From positions 1 to 7,115 of the forward strand of contig CAZRTO010000055.1 in NCBI GenBank assembly GCA_964603025.1: 7,115 nt of DNA, written 5' to 3'. The notes under the pieces are model-generated. The model ran no database searches. It had not been told where the DNA came from and was given only the letters and a program-made list of their open reading frames with translations. Numbering within the stretch: the stretch's first letter is position 1; the number at the start of each line of letters is the position of its first letter. The stretch comes from CALFCX01 sp964603025 (GTDB lineage: Bacteria; Margulisbacteria; WOR-1; JAKLHX01). This document shows, piece by piece, positions 6,511 through 7,115 of the stretch. Made by a program: the position numbers and the translations under genes.

Positions 6511-7115
6511 TGGAAAAGGGGTATCTTTCCTTAGTCCTGCACGCGCACCTTCCGTATGTCCGGCATCCGGAATACAGGGATTTTCTCGAGGAGGACTGGC
6601 TTTTTGAAGCTATCACAGAGACCTATATACCGCTCATCAACGTGTTCGAGGGGCTTATACGGGACAATGTCCCTTTTCAGATCACCGTATCCCTTTCCCC
6701 GACGCTCATGTCGATGTTCAGGGATGGGCTCCTGCAGGACCGCTATATTGAGCATATCAACAAGCTCATAGAACTCTCTTACAAAGAGATCGACCGCACC
6801 CGTTTTCAGCCCGAGTTCAACAGCCTGGCCCATATGTACAAGGATAAATTCGAGAACGCGCGCCATGTTTTTTGCGATAAATACCATAAGGACCTGACCA
6901 ACGCGTTCAAGTGGTTCCTTGAGACCGGAAAGGTCGAGGTGATCACCTGCGGGGCCACGCACGGGTTCCTTCCGCTTATGGAGGTCTCCAAAGAAGCGTC
7001 AAGGGCCCAGGTCAGGGTCGCGGCTTCTTATTTTAGGGAGGTGTTCGGACAGACCACAAAGGGCATATGGCTTCCCGAATGCGGGTATGTTCCCGGACAC
7101 GACGAGTTCCTGAGC
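6510..7115 (+). CDS. GH57 1,4-alpha-glucan branching enzyme, N-terminal part (cut by window edge)
   Basis: The first 202 codons of a GH57 protein are present and the frame runs open off the right edge. The family enzyme cuts alpha-1,4-glucan chains and rejoins them through alpha-1,6 links, making branches in glycogen-like polymers. Seen: LHAHLPYVRHPE with HAHLP at H11-P15; the acidic stretch EEDWLFEAITETYIPL, typical of this subgroup; SLSPTLMSMF; CGATHGFLPL (C147-L156) as conserved region 2; and GIWLPECGYVPG with candidate nucleophile E190, close to the position in characterised archaeal and Thermus GH57 branching enzymes. The catalytic Asp region and the C-terminal helical domain lie outside the window. 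ATG 6510 overlaps the preceding TAA by one base and has only a weak upstream purine run (6492-6500), so translational coupling is likely. HAHLP instead of HQP separates it from the first two GH57 proteins here. The AmyC-type amylase subgroup is close in sequence and is the main alternative. Confidence 0.88.
   Translation, partial: MEKGYLSLVLHAHLPYVRHPEYRDFLEEDWLFEAITETYIPLINVFEGLIRDNVPFQITVSLSPTLMSMFRDGLLQDRYIEHINKLIELSYKEIDRTRFQPEFNSLAHMYKDKFENARHVFCDKYHKDLTNAFKWFLETGKVEVITCGATHGFLPLMEVSKEASRAQVRVAASYFREVFGQTTKGIWLPECGYVPGHDEFLS

Noticed and set aside
6556..6771. Plus-strand 71-codon frame near the right end
   Set aside because: It overlaps the branching-enzyme frame, which is open to the edge and carries HAHLP, CGATHGFLPL and the nucleophile motif.
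1..7115. CRISPR arrays, tRNA or rRNA genes, insertion sequences, phage genes
   Set aside because: Nothing seen by eye: coding sequence fills nearly all of the window, with only 11- and 16-nt gaps between genes.

Overview
This window looks like part of a draft genome or metagenome bin from an uncultured, probably anaerobic bacterium. A run of ten N at 5313-5322 marks a scaffold gap. From memory of comparable neighbourhoods (two GH57 enzymes, a GalT-like transferase, a DUF4912 protein and a GH57 branching enzyme), I lean towards Candidatus Omnitrophota or a related deep bacterial lineage. This assignment is inference; no rRNA or other marker gene is present. Codon use is distinctive for DNA of moderate GC, with many ATA (Ile) and AGG (Arg) codons in every gene.

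The whole window is one dense plus-strand gene string with almost no non-coding DNA. In order it holds: (1) a long GH57 alpha-amylase-like glycoside hydrolase (14-2191); (2) a GH57 4-alpha-glucanotransferase-type enzyme starting at TTG (2203-4359); (3) a galactose-1-phosphate uridylyltransferase / ADP-glucose phosphorylase-family nucleotidyltransferase (4359-5393, containing the gap); (4) a DUF4912 protein with a very basic N-terminal tail (5410-6510); (5) the first 202 codons of a GH57 1,4-alpha-glucan branching enzyme, cut by the right edge (6510-7115). The junctions are an 11-nt gap, a 1-nt overlap (TGATG), a 16-nt gap and a 1-nt overlap (TAATG), so the genes are almost certainly co-transcribed.

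Taken together, this is a cytoplasmic alpha-glucan (glycogen-like polymer) module built on GH57 rather than GH13 enzymes. One enzyme probably cleaves chains, one disproportionates them, one makes branches, and the nucleotidyltransferase links sugar phosphates to nucleotide sugars. The DUF4912 protein, lodged between the transferase and the branching enzyme, has no known activity. Its predicted beta-rich modules and lysine-rich tail make it the most interesting unknown here. No signal peptides, RNA genes, mobile elements, CRISPR arrays or terminators were found.
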